The notes beneath the pieces are model-generated. The model did no database searches. It saw only the letters and a program-made list of their open reading frames with translations, and was not told where the DNA came from. Position numbers and translations under genes: made by a program. 64,000 nt of DNA from Anatilimnocola aggregata (GTDB lineage Bacteria; Planctomycetota; Planctomycetia; Pirellulales; Pirellulaceae). Where the stretch lies: NCBI RefSeq assembly GCF_007747655.1, contig NZ_CP036274.1:2356001-2420000 (forward strand). Reading direction: 5' to 3'. This document shows positions 19,750 through 28,273 of the stretch, one piece after another; position 1 is the stretch's first letter, and every line of letters begins with the position of its first letter.

Positions 19750-22086
19750 ATGGCTTTTCTGAATTTTTCACTGCTGGCCGGCGGGCTGCTCATGGCCCTC
19801 CCGATCTTGCTGCATCTGGTGATGCGGCAGCGGCCGAAGCAGTTGATTTTCCCTGCGCTCCGCTTTGTGCAGCAGCGGCGCGAAGCCAATCGCCGACAAC
19901 TGCAACTCAAACATTGGCTGCTCCTCGCCCTACGCTGCGGCGCGGTTCTGCTCGCCGCACTAGCGCTCGCCCGGCCCAGTGTTGCTTCAGCGCTCGTCGG
20001 CGCGTGGACTGCCATTGCGCTCTTAGGAATCGCCCTGGTTGTGGCAATCGTCGTCGTCGTTGTCTCGCTGCTGACCAAACGTTCGCGCGCGATCCTCATT
20101 GGCAGCAGTGCCACGGCGGCCATCTTGGGGGGGATCGTCCTCTGGATGCTCGTCCGCGTCTCGGGTGGCGGTGGCACAGGGCTTGGCGATCAAGAAGCGC
20201 CGCTGGCTGCTGTGGTGATTGTCGATACCTCGCCGCGGATGCAGTATCGCCACGAGAATAAAACGCGTCTCGAGCAGGCGCAGACGATGGGTGCCTGGTT
20301 GCTCGAGCAATTTCCCGCCGATAGCGAAGTCGCCATTCTCGACTCGAAGCCGGGCAGCGGTGCTTTTGCCGTCGATCGCGCCGCAGCTGCCAAGTCGCTT
20401 GAACGCCTGCGCGTGGCTGGTTCGCAGCGCGCGCTGGTGGACGTCATCTCGGCGGCAATTGAGTTGGCTCGGCAGAATCCGCGCCTGCGGAAAGAAGTGT
20501 ACGTCTTCACCGATCTGACACAGTCGGCCTGGCAAGCCGGCGATACTGCAGTGCTGAAAGAGCGTCTGAAAGCCAGTCCCGATATTTTGCTCTATGTCAT
20601 CGACGTTGGTGTAACCAAGCCGCGCAATGCGGCGCTCGGCAAGACGCAACTCTCAGCAGAAGTGTTGCCGCAGCGCGGTAGCATGTCGATCGAAACCACC
20701 GTGCAAGCGAGCGGACTCGATGGCGATCGCCAAATCGATCTGCTACTGGAAGAGCAGGATCCCACGTTGCCAGTGATTCGCGACGGTCAAACGGTGCTCC
20801 CCAAGCAGATTCGCCGCGGCAGTCAAACCGTGCAACTGGGGTCGAGTCCCCAGCAAGTTCGCTTCTCGCTGCAAGGACTGGAACCAGGGACGCATCAGGG
20901 GCAGATTCGCTTAATTGGTGAAGATGGCCTGGCACTCGACGACGTTCGCTACTTCGCGCTCGAAGTGCAGCCTTCGTTGCCGGTGCTGGTGGTTGCGGGT
21001 CCGAATGTAGTGAGCGATCTCTTCGTACAAGTACTGAAAAACAATCCGCAGGTCCGTTTCGATTGCCGTGTGATCGCCCAGGCTGAATTGACGAGCCTCG
21101 ACCTGAGCGAATATCGCGCCATCTGCCTGCTCGATCCGCAGCCCGCGACGCCCGAAGTTTGGGAAAAGTTAGTCAGCTACGTCGAGCGTGGTGGTGGTGT
21201 GGCGATTTTCCTGGGGCACAACGGGCAGCCCGTTGTTTCGTTCCAAGAGCCAGCAGCCAGGAAGTTGCTGGGCGGGAAGCTCTCGCTCCAAACGCGATCG
21301 GCCGGCGACTTGTATCTTGACCCGCGCACCTTCGATCATCCGATTACAGCCGCTTATCGCCAGCTCGATACGAATGTTCCCTGGGATCGCTTTCCGATTT
21401 TCTATCACTGGAATCTTGACGACCTGGCTGCGGAAACTCGCGTCGTCATTCCTTTTAGCAACGGCAAGCCAGCCTTGGCTGAATCGCAAATTGGTCGTGG
21501 TCGCGCGCTGATCCTGACGACCCCCGTGACCGATCCCCAGCGGCCGCGCGGTCGCACCGCTTGGAACGACCTGCTCACCGGCGAGGATGCCTGGCCCGGC
21601 TTCGTGCTGGTGAATGAGATGCTCCTCTATCTCACCGGCAGTTCCGAGGCGCGGTTGAATTACCTGACGGGCGAGACGGCGGTGCTGCGGAACGATCCGG
21701 CGACTCAGCCCGAACGTTATCAGCTGTTCACCCCGTTGGATGAGCCGCAAGATGTGCTGGCCCGCGAAGGTCGCCTGACGGTGCGCTTCACCGATAATCC
21801 GGGAGCTTATCGCCTCCGCGGTCAGTTGAGCGGGCCGGTGGTGCGCGGCTTCGCGGTGAACTTGCCCGCGGATGTGGGTGACCTGACGCGCTGGCCCGAC
21901 GACAAGCTGAATGACCTGTTGGGCGCCGATCGCTTTCATCTGGCCCGAAATCAAACCGAAATCAACCGCGCTGTCGGTGCCGACCGCATTGGCAGTGAGT
22001 TTTATCCGCTTCTCGTTCTGTTGCTGGTCGTGGCGCTCGCCGGCGAGCAAGTTCTGGCCAATCGTTTTTACAGGAAAGACGAATAA
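19750..22086 (+). CDS. BatA-domain / VWA-like membrane protein
   Basis: The 778-residue protein opens with the N-terminal BatA-type membrane domain (FLNFSLLAGGLLMALPILLH ... RQLQLKHWLLLALRC), then two more membrane helices and a von Willebrand A-like domain from about residue 157. Its metal-site motif reads DTSPRM rather than DxSxS, so metal-dependent binding is probably lost. A GATase1-like segment follows (YVERGGGVAIFLGHNGQ), and the last helix is near residues 755-772. It is followed after 9 bases by a second VWA protein; the pair is a typical planctomycete arrangement. Function unknown, perhaps an envelope-associated complex. Confidence 0.82.
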   Translation: MAFLNFSLLAGGLLMALPILLHLVMRQRPKQLIFPALRFVQQRREANRRQLQLKHWLLLALRCGAVLLAALALARPSVASALVGAWTAIALLGIALVVAIVVVVVSLLTKRSRAILIGSSATAAILGGIVLWMLVRVSGGGGTGLGDQEAPLAAVVIVDTSPRMQYRHENKTRLEQAQTMGAWLLEQFPADSEVAILDSKPGSGAFAVDRAAAAKSLERLRVAGSQRALVDVISAAIELARQNPRLRKEVYVFTDLTQSAWQAGDTAVLKERLKASPDILLYVIDVGVTKPRNAALGKTQLSAEVLPQRGSMSIETTVQASGLDGDRQIDLLLEEQDPTLPVIRDGQTVLPKQIRRGSQTVQLGSSPQQVRFSLQGLEPGTHQGQIRLIGEDGLALDDVRYFALEVQPSLPVLVVAGPNVVSDLFVQVLKNNPQVRFDCRVIAQAELTSLDLSEYRAICLLDPQPATPEVWEKLVSYVERGGGVAIFLGHNGQPVVSFQEPAARKLLGGKLSLQTRSAGDLYLDPRTFDHPITAAYRQLDTNVPWDRFPIFYHWNLDDLAAETRVVIPFSNGKPALAESQIGRGRALILTTPVTDPQRPRGRTAWNDLLTGEDAWPGFVLVNEMLLYLTGSSEARLNYLTGETAVLRNDPATQPERYQLFTPLDEPQDVLAREGRLTVRFTDNPGAYRLRGQLSGPVVRGFAVNLPADVGDLTRWPDDKLNDLLGADRFHLARNQTEINRAVGADRIGSEFYPLLVLLLVVALAGEQVLANRFYRKDE

Positions 22087-22116
22087 AAGGAAGTTTTGCA
22101 CTTCCAACTCAATCGC

Positions 22117-24405
22117 ATGCCTCCCAATGAACCACTACCGAGCAGCTTGAGCGCCGACCCTGTGCTGGGAAGCTATTGGGCGGTCGCGCTCATTGCGCTG
22201 GGACTGATCGCCCTTTTGGCACTTGGTCCGCGGTATGGCAAGTTGTCTTGGCAGCGAAAGACCGTGCTCACAATCCTGCGGTTGGCGATTATCTTGCTGG
22301 TGGTGGTGGCGCTGCTGCGACCGACGAAGCTAACGACCGTCAAGACACCGCGCACCAGCGTGGTGATTGTGATGGTCGACATCAGCCGCAGCATGCAATT
22401 GCCCAATGGGCAGGGAGATAAATCTCGCTGGCAAGCGCAGCAGCAAGCCATCGCCCAGATTGAATCCCAGCTGACGAATCTCGGTCCCGATCTGGAACTG
22501 CGCACCTATCAATACGACTCGCGCTTGCAGCCTTGGGAAGTGAAAAACGGCCGGCTAGTACTGCCCGATCAGCCCACCGGCGATCAAACCGACGTGGGCA
22601 CTTCCCTCTTTGCGGCGCTCGTGCCCGAACAAGGCAAGCGTGTCGCCGCAGTAGTGCTGTTGGGCGATGGTGCGCAGACCGCGTTCGATCCGCAAGTCGA
22701 AGTGCAAGAAGCGGGGCGCAAAGTGCGCGACGATTTCGCTGCACCCCTCTATACCGTGACGTTCGGACCAGCTGGCGATGCCGCGCAATCGCGCGATGTG
22801 GCCGTGGAGCGACTCGACGAGCAGTTCACCGTATTCGTGAAGAACGAACTCCTGGTGAAGGGGATCGTCCGCGTCCGCGGATACGTGCAAAAAGACATTC
22901 CCGTCGAACTCACGTTGGAAGACTCTACGGGAAAGAAGCAGGTCATCGGGCAAAGAATCGTGCGGGCTGCTGAAGATGGCAAGCAGTTGGAAGTTGATTT
23001 TCCCTTCACCCCGCAGCAGGTAGGTCACTTTCGGCTAACGATGACTGCAGCGCAGCAAGAGGGAGAACTGGTAGCCAAGAATAATACGCTCAGCGCTTAC
23101 TTGACGGTGCTCGAAGGTGGCCTGCGAGTACTGTACCTCGATGGTGAGAAGCGGTTCGAACAAAAGTTCTTGCGGCGAGCCATCAATGCCTCGCCCGATA
23201 TCGACCTCGACGACCGCATTATCGATGTCCGCGGCAAACCGCGCTGGCCGATCGACTTGAGCGAAGACTTGAAACCGACAAAATACGATGCATATATCCT
23301 GGGCGAAGTCGATGCTGCTGCCATTGGTCCCCAGCAGTTGCAGATTTTGGCCAACAACGTCGCCGCGGGCAAAGGGCTGCTGATGATTGGCGGCCGGCGG
23401 AGTTTTGGTTGGGGGCACTATCGCGGCACACCCCTCGAAGCGGTCTTGCCGGTGAAGTTTGACTCCGTCGAAGGGAGCGAAGGGCTGACCGAAGCGCAGC
23501 TTAATCGCTTTTTTATCGATGGTCCGTTGCCGCTGGCCCCGACGCAGCCGCACCCGATCACACGTTTAGCCAGTGAAGCCCAAAATGCGAGTGCCTGGAA
23601 AAAGCTGCCGCCACTGGCTTGGGCGCACCGCTTCATGGAAGTGAAAACGGGTCCTGGCGTGCGCGTGCTGCTCCAATCGCCGGCTGGCGATCCGCTCCTC
23701 GTCAGTGGCGAGTTTGGTCGCGGTCGCGTCCTTGCGTTCGCAGGGGAATCGAGTTATCGCTGGCCGATGCACGGCTTCGAACAAGAGCACAAACGTTTCT
23801 GGCGGCAAGCGATTCTGTGGCTTGTCCGGCGCGACGACCTTGACCGCGACGACGTCTGGATCAAACTCGACCAGCGGCGCTTTAATCCCGGCAGCCGCGT
23901 GCAAATCACCGCTGGTGCGCGAAGCAGCACGGGCGACGCGATCACCACGGCCACATTCACGACGCAGTTGATCCTGCCCGGAGGCGACAAGCAGCAGTTG
24001 CGGCTGTCGCTCGATGGCGAGCAGTACGTGGGAAGCGTCGAAGTGAAAGTTCCTGGCGATTACGCGATTGAAACGGTCGCGAATCAAGAAGGTCGTAAGT
24101 TGGGAAGCGCGCGGGCTGAGTTTCTGGTTTTCGATCGCGATATCGAACTGAGCAATCCGGCCGCCGATCCCGATCAAATGGCCGCGCTGGCTGCCTGGAC
24201 GAAAGCCGATGGCGGTCGTCCGCTCAATCCCGAAGAACTCCCCGCGTTGATTGCCGAGATCAAGAGCCGGCCGAAAGACTACGAAGTGCGGCAGACGAAG
24301 TGGCAACTTGCCAGCACTGCAGGCGATGCCTGGCTCTTCTTCGGGGTACTCATCGGGCTGCTCGGCACCGATTGGTTCCTGCGGAAGAAATGGGGGCTCG
24401 TGTGA
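22117..24405 (+). CDS. VWA-domain membrane protein with GATase1-like domain
   Basis: Two N-terminal membrane helices (YWAVALIALGLIALLALGP; ILRLAIILLVVVALLRP) precede a VWA domain with an intact MIDAS motif DISRSM, then a long beta-rich region. A glutamine-amidotransferase-like segment, LYLDGEKRFEQKFLRRAIN to GKGLLMIGGRRSFGWGHY, has no clear catalytic triad. A final membrane helix (DAWLFFGVLIGLLGTDWFL) lies near the C-terminus. Length is 762 residues from ATG 22117; a TTG seven codons earlier sits closer to an AAGGAAG site, so the start is uncertain. The stop overlaps the next gene (GTGA). It pairs with the MIDAS-deficient protein upstream. Confidence 0.85.
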   Translation: MPPNEPLPSSLSADPVLGSYWAVALIALGLIALLALGPRYGKLSWQRKTVLTILRLAIILLVVVALLRPTKLTTVKTPRTSVVIVMVDISRSMQLPNGQGDKSRWQAQQQAIAQIESQLTNLGPDLELRTYQYDSRLQPWEVKNGRLVLPDQPTGDQTDVGTSLFAALVPEQGKRVAAVVLLGDGAQTAFDPQVEVQEAGRKVRDDFAAPLYTVTFGPAGDAAQSRDVAVERLDEQFTVFVKNELLVKGIVRVRGYVQKDIPVELTLEDSTGKKQVIGQRIVRAAEDGKQLEVDFPFTPQQVGHFRLTMTAAQQEGELVAKNNTLSAYLTVLEGGLRVLYLDGEKRFEQKFLRRAINASPDIDLDDRIIDVRGKPRWPIDLSEDLKPTKYDAYILGEVDAAAIGPQQLQILANNVAAGKGLLMIGGRRSFGWGHYRGTPLEAVLPVKFDSVEGSEGLTEAQLNRFFIDGPLPLAPTQPHPITRLASEAQNASAWKKLPPLAWAHRFMEVKTGPGVRVLLQSPAGDPLLVSGEFGRGRVLAFAGESSYRWPMHGFEQEHKRFWRQAILWLVRRDDLDRDDVWIKLDQRRFNPGSRVQITAGARSSTGDAITTATFTTQLILPGGDKQQLRLSLDGEQYVGSVEVKVPGDYAIETVANQEGRKLGSARAEFLVFDRDIELSNPAADPDQMAALAAWTKADGGRPLNPEELPALIAEIKSRPKDYEVRQTKWQLASTAGDAWLFFGVLIGLLGTDWFLRKKWGLV

Positions 24406-25799
24406 CGCTTGCCTCCCGCGCAAGTCAGTTTGCTCATTGGCGACTCATCGCACTTCTGGCCTTCACGCTGGCACTGCGGGGCGGGCTGATACTGGCTCGG
24501 TTCGATCAACTGCAGGCCGATCCAGACAGTTATTTACTGATCGCGCAGCATTTGGTTCGATCGGCAGTCTTCAGCGTGGATGATCCATCGGTTAACTCAC
24601 CGCGACCTTCGGCCTATCGCCCGCCACTCTATCCTGTCTTGCTCAGCAATCTGGCTGTTGGCAAGGATCTGATCATTCACAGCGGAGCAATCGCGATCGC
24701 CCATCTGGCGATGGGACTGGCCACCGTGTGGCTTACCTGGCTGATTGCGCGTTGGCTCGAACTCGGTTGGGCCAGTTACATCGCGGGGCTGCTCGTGGCC
24801 TGCGATCCGATCTTGCTCAATCAGCAATCGCTCATCATGACCGAAACGCTCGCCGCGCTCTGCACGGTGATTGCCTGGGCACTCCTCGTCCGATTTCACT
24901 TTAACCGCAATTGGTGGAACGCTGGCCTGGCTGGCGGCGCGATTGGTCTCGCCGCGCTCTGCCGGCCGACGTATCTCCCTTGGTTGGCAGTGAGCGTGCT
25001 GCTTAGTTTGCTCCTCAAGCCGGGCAAGGTGGGAGCTTCGCAATCGACTTCCCAGCAACCGAACAGAGAAATCTCTCAACGGCTGCTCAATGCGATTGCG
25101 ATGCTCATTGGCGGAGTCAGCGTGTTATCGCCCTGGGTTATTCGCAACTATCAAGCATTTCAAGAGCCGCTAGTCACCACCACGCATGGTGGTTACACGC
25201 TCTATCTGGCGAACAACCGGCACTTTTTTGCCTACTTGCGACACGACCAGACGGGGTTACCGTGGGACCCAAAAAACCGAACGGAATTTGGAGACCAGTT
25301 GCGCTATCGTGAATCGTTCAACGAAGAACTTAATGGCGTGCTGTACGGACTCAATGCTCCTGTCTTGAGTCTCGTTGGGAACAACGAATTTGAATACGAT
25401 CGCATGCTTGCCGAACAATCGCGACAGGAAATACGAAACGATCCCGCTGGCTTTCTGCTCGCCGCCTGGTATCGCGTCCGGCAACTCTGGTCGCCACTCC
25501 CCTACAAACTTGCAGCCGATGAATCGCGCGCGCGGATGTTGCTCCGCTATCTAACCGCGGGCTGGTACCTGACTGTATATGCGCTCGCCCTTGCCGGTTG
25601 CTATCGGCTGCGCTGGAACTTGCTCCGCTCACCCTGGCTGTGGGGAGTGCTGCTGTGCGCGATTTTTACCGGCGTGCACACGCTCTATTGGTGCAACCTC
25701 CGCATGCGTGCGCCACTGATGCCCATTGTGGCGATTGTTGCCGCCGCGGGTTTACTACAAGTGACGCAAAGTGCCGGCCGCGTACGGAGCAGTGCATAG
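24402..25799 (+). CDS. Polytopic glycosyltransferase of the PMT/ArnT type
   Basis: This 465-residue protein has about ten membrane segments. It shows family-type sequences: QADPDSYLLIAQHLV with the acidic residue in the first periplasmic loop, SAYRPPLYPVLL, and LCRPTYLPWLAVSVLLSL. These enzymes use polyprenyl-phosphate sugars on the periplasmic side to glycosylate lipids or proteins. The GTG start at 24402 overlaps the stop of the VWA gene by four bases (GTGA) and has GGGGG just upstream, so it is the third gene of the operon. The acceptor is unknown; linkage with the VWA proteins suggests an envelope role. Confidence 0.8.
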   Translation: MTLASRASQFAHWRLIALLAFTLALRGGLILARFDQLQADPDSYLLIAQHLVRSAVFSVDDPSVNSPRPSAYRPPLYPVLLSNLAVGKDLIIHSGAIAIAHLAMGLATVWLTWLIARWLELGWASYIAGLLVACDPILLNQQSLIMTETLAALCTVIAWALLVRFHFNRNWWNAGLAGGAIGLAALCRPTYLPWLAVSVLLSLLLKPGKVGASQSTSQQPNREISQRLLNAIAMLIGGVSVLSPWVIRNYQAFQEPLVTTTHGGYTLYLANNRHFFAYLRHDQTGLPWDPKNRTEFGDQLRYRESFNEELNGVLYGLNAPVLSLVGNNEFEYDRMLAEQSRQEIRNDPAGFLLAAWYRVRQLWSPLPYKLAADESRARMLLRYLTAGWYLTVYALALAGCYRLRWNLLRSPWLWGVLLCAIFTGVHTLYWCNLRMRAPLMPIVAIVAAAGLLQVTQSAGRVRSSA

Positions 25800-25834
25800 G
25801 CCAATGCCTGCCGCAGGGGCGAAGGATGCAAAAA

Positions 25835-25847
25835 GACTCCCGACCCC
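25835..25847. repeat. Half copy of the GGGGTCGGGAGTC repeat
   Basis: GACTCCCGACCCC lies in the 60-base gap between two convergent genes. The same 13 bases occur as one arm of full inverted repeats near 33359-33427 and 38223-38295, also between convergent genes. Here no partner arm is seen. Confidence 0.6.
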
Positions 25848-25859
25848 AGCTGACCGGTG

Positions 25860-26438
25860 TTACTTCGTGGGGACTGCTTTCAGCACTTCGTCGGCAGAGG
25901 TGCGGCCGCCATGCGTGCTGCTGATTTTGGCGTAAACGACTTGCTGGTTCTGGTCGATGACGAAGGTAGCTGGATAAGCAGTTTCTTTCGGCGCGTCCCA
26001 GCGCAGGCGATAAGCATTCGTAAACGTATAGTCGGGATCGAGGGCGAGATAGCAGTTATCGGGAAATGTCTTTCCGCGAGTAAAGTCGTCGGCATGTTGC
26101 TTGAGCCCATCAGCTGCCCCGGGATAAACGAGCACGATGTTCGCCTTGGCAGCGGCGAACTTTTTGGCAGCGCCAAGAAACTGCCCCGTCTGCTGATTGC
26201 AGGCCGGGCATTGATAACCCGGATAACCCCGCAGCACGATCAAGACGACCGGACCTTGCTTCACTAACTTTGCTAGCGACACTTCTTCGCCATCGGCCGT
26301 GCTCAGTTTGAAATCCGGAGCTTTGTCACCGACCGCAGGCGCCTTGTCCTTCGCACATGCCGCGCTGGTGCAGAGGGCCACTGCTGAAATCGACGCGAAT
26401 GCCAGCGTACTGAATGTTCGACGCGAGAAAATGGACAT
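25860..26438 (-). CDS. Exported peroxiredoxin-like redoxin
   Basis: This is a thioredoxin-fold protein of the AhpC/TSA-redoxin group, 192 residues long. A signal peptide occupies residues 1-27 (RRTFSTLAFASISAVALC). After APAVGDKAPDFKLSTADGEE comes LRGYPGYQCPACNQQTGQF with a CxxC (Cys-Pro-Ala-Cys), and AYPATFVIDQNQQVVY supplies the cis-Pro strand. It probably acts in the periplasm on peroxides or protein disulfides. The start is ATG at 26438, with AGGAAA about 8 bases upstream; the longer frame adds 25 residues before the signal peptide. It converges with the glycosyltransferase gene. Confidence 0.85.
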   Translation of the reverse strand: MSIFSRRTFSTLAFASISAVALCTSAACAKDKAPAVGDKAPDFKLSTADGEEVSLAKLVKQGPVVLIVLRGYPGYQCPACNQQTGQFLGAAKKFAAAKANIVLVYPGAADGLKQHADDFTRGKTFPDNCYLALDPDYTFTNAYRLRWDAPKETAYPATFVIDQNQQVVYAKISSTHGGRTSADEVLKAVPTK

Positions 26439-26571
26439 GAAGTGTTTCCTGATCTGGGAAATGAAACTGCGACTCGATTGGCACGCACTCCCTTTCGATG
26501 CTGCAGCCGCCACTTGGTTACGCGCGATTGACTGCAGAGTATGCTGGAAGCAGCGAAGTATGTTTTTGTCG

Positions 26572-26622
26572 CGTGGGCCTCAGCCCACGAATGCCCTGCT
26601 GCGAAACGTGGCCTGAAGGCCA
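26572..26622. repeat. Two adjacent short palindromes
   Basis: CGTGGGC/GCCCACG (26572-26589, 4-base loop) and TGGCCT/AGGCCA (26609-26622, 2-base loop) lie 20 bases apart, just upstream of the hypothetical gene at 26642. They resemble short dispersed palindromes of planctomycete intergenic regions. They could equally be operators; no function can be read from the sequence. Confidence 0.55.
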
Positions 26623-26641
26623 AACGACTGGATCGTTAATC

Positions 26642-27187
26642 ATGGAAATTCTGCCCGACCACCTGAAAGGCCAGTCGCTTTATGACCGGAGCTATCAAAA
26701 GCGAACCGAAGCGCTAACGACCGCTGCGGCCGATCCGCGCTGGGCCGAAACCTGGACGGAGTTGGGGCAGGGCGCGCCGACGCTGGCGGGGCTCGCGCGC
26801 ATCTGTTCGACGGCGCTAGCGACCGGCGGCGCGCCCGATTTGCCACTCTCGCTGGAAGCGAAGGCGCTGTTAATCGCTGCTAAGAATCGAGGGACGCTGG
26901 AGATCAAAGGCTCGAACCGGGCCTTCGATGCACCCGGCCGGATGTTAGCCGTCTATGTCGAAGCAGCTGTCGACCGCACTTTGATTTTTCGGAGTCGCGA
27001 GAACCCGGCGTTCACCATTCGGTTTCTCGCCGGCTTTCGCGAATTGTGCCAGGCAGGGCTCGTGATGCATCACATCTATCACGAGTTCTCTCTGACGCGC
27101 GAAGGTTTCGAACGGGCCGAAACAGTCGATCCCGCCGAAGTAGAAACACTGCTGTCACTGGCGACGGACCTGGGCGTATTAGAATAG
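26642..27187 (+). CDS. Conserved hypothetical protein
   Basis: This 181-residue protein begins MEILPDHLKGQSLYDRSYQ. It has no signal peptide, membrane helix or recognised motif. Composition and codon use match its neighbours, and the pattern of the second half (NPAFTIRFLAGFRELCQAGLV, then FSLTREGFERAETV) suggests a mixed alpha/beta fold with a winged-helix-like end. I chose the ATG at 26642 because the 48 upstream codons run through two palindromes and read as non-coding. It converges with the FHA gene. Function unknown. Confidence 0.6.
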   Translation: MEILPDHLKGQSLYDRSYQKRTEALTTAAADPRWAETWTELGQGAPTLAGLARICSTALATGGAPDLPLSLEAKALLIAAKNRGTLEIKGSNRAFDAPGRMLAVYVEAAVDRTLIFRSRENPAFTIRFLAGFRELCQAGLVMHHIYHEFSLTREGFERAETVDPAEVETLLSLATDLGVLE

Positions 27188-27202
27188 CGGACTTCTGTCC
27201 GA

Positions 27203-28030
27203 CTATTTCAGGTTCTTCAAGAAGTCGTTCAGGTCATCATCGTCGGCCGCTTTATCCGTCTGCTCATCGTCGGCAAAGAAACCGAAGTCGGGGGCCTTAT
27301 CTACTGGCTTCGCCGCGGGTGCCGCTGGAGCTTTATCGGCCGGCTTGGCTGGCGGCGTCGGTTTGGTTTCAGCTGCTTTGGCCTCAACGGGCGACTTGGC
27401 CGCGACCGGAATCGTCACGGCACCAGGTTTGGCCTTATTGGGAGCGGCGATAGTTTCTGCCGATCCATTCTTGCCGGGCAACTCCTTGGTCTTATCGGAA
27501 GCAATTTCCGAGAAGAGGGGCTGGGCGTCGTCCAGGTCAAAATCCATTTCGACATCGACGGGCTCTTGGGGAATCGTTTCACCAGCGGCCGGTTTGCGCA
27601 CGGTGGAATCGGCGGTTGGCTTGCGAGTCGCAGGACGTGAGGCAACGGTCCCTTCGCCATCTGTTTCGCTCGAAGGCTTGACAGTCTTCATTTGCGGACC
27701 AGGGCCAGCAGGCGGCTGACCACCGGCGGCAGCATCTTCGTACATCGCGCGGAACGTTACGGTGCCAATCGTCAGCAGTTGCCCCGAGTGTAAGGGAGCA
27801 TCACCTTCGATTCGCTGATTGTTGACGAACGTGCCATTGAGCGAGCCCAGATCGCGCACCATCAGGGCACCGCTTGCTTCAAAAATTTCGCAGTGCTGGC
27901 GACTGACGAGTGGATGGCGCAGCATGATGGAGCAGTCGCGACCGCGACCTACTGTAGAGGGTAGGCGCAGTTTGACCTCTGGGGTTTTGACATCCCCGCC
28001 GACCACCACCAGCGTCACATTCAACGACAT
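27203..28030 (-). CDS. FHA-domain protein with Ala/Pro/Lys-rich tail
   Basis: An N-terminal forkhead-associated domain (residues 1-95) has the full signature: VGRGRDCSIMLRHPLVSRQHCEI, and LGSLNGTFVNNQRI. Such domains bind phosphothreonine peptides, usually products of Ser/Thr kinases, which are plentiful in planctomycetes. The rest (residues 100-275) is low-complexity, rich in Pro, Ala and Lys, with an acidic C-terminal end (DDEQTDKAADDDDLNDFLKNL) that may be a short docking motif. It is cytoplasmic. No kinase gene lies in this window, so the partner is unknown. Confidence 0.88.
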   Translation of the reverse strand: MSLNVTLVVVGGDVKTPEVKLRLPSTVGRGRDCSIMLRHPLVSRQHCEIFEASGALMVRDLGSLNGTFVNNQRIEGDAPLHSGQLLTIGTVTFRAMYEDAAAGGQPPAGPGPQMKTVKPSSETDGEGTVASRPATRKPTADSTVRKPAAGETIPQEPVDVEMDFDLDDAQPLFSEIASDKTKELPGKNGSAETIAAPNKAKPGAVTIPVAAKSPVEAKAAETKPTPPAKPADKAPAAPAAKPVDKAPDFGFFADDEQTDKAADDDDLNDFLKNLK

Positions 28031-28273
28031 CGACAGCTCCGCAAGCGCACGCGACTGACCTCCGCAACTTCCAGAAAAAAATGCGGCGACCAGCCTTCAC
28101 AAAAAGGAGGGTCCCCAGCCATCATTGCTCCTTATGGGCAGGCAGGGAAACCCTGAATTCAAGTCTAACTAGCGGGCCCGCCCAGAACAACTATCTGCCT
28201 GTGAAGACCTCTGTTGGTGCGGGCCAGATCGGGCGAAGTCTGGCAAATCGTTGGCTAGTACTGGCGGTTACGT

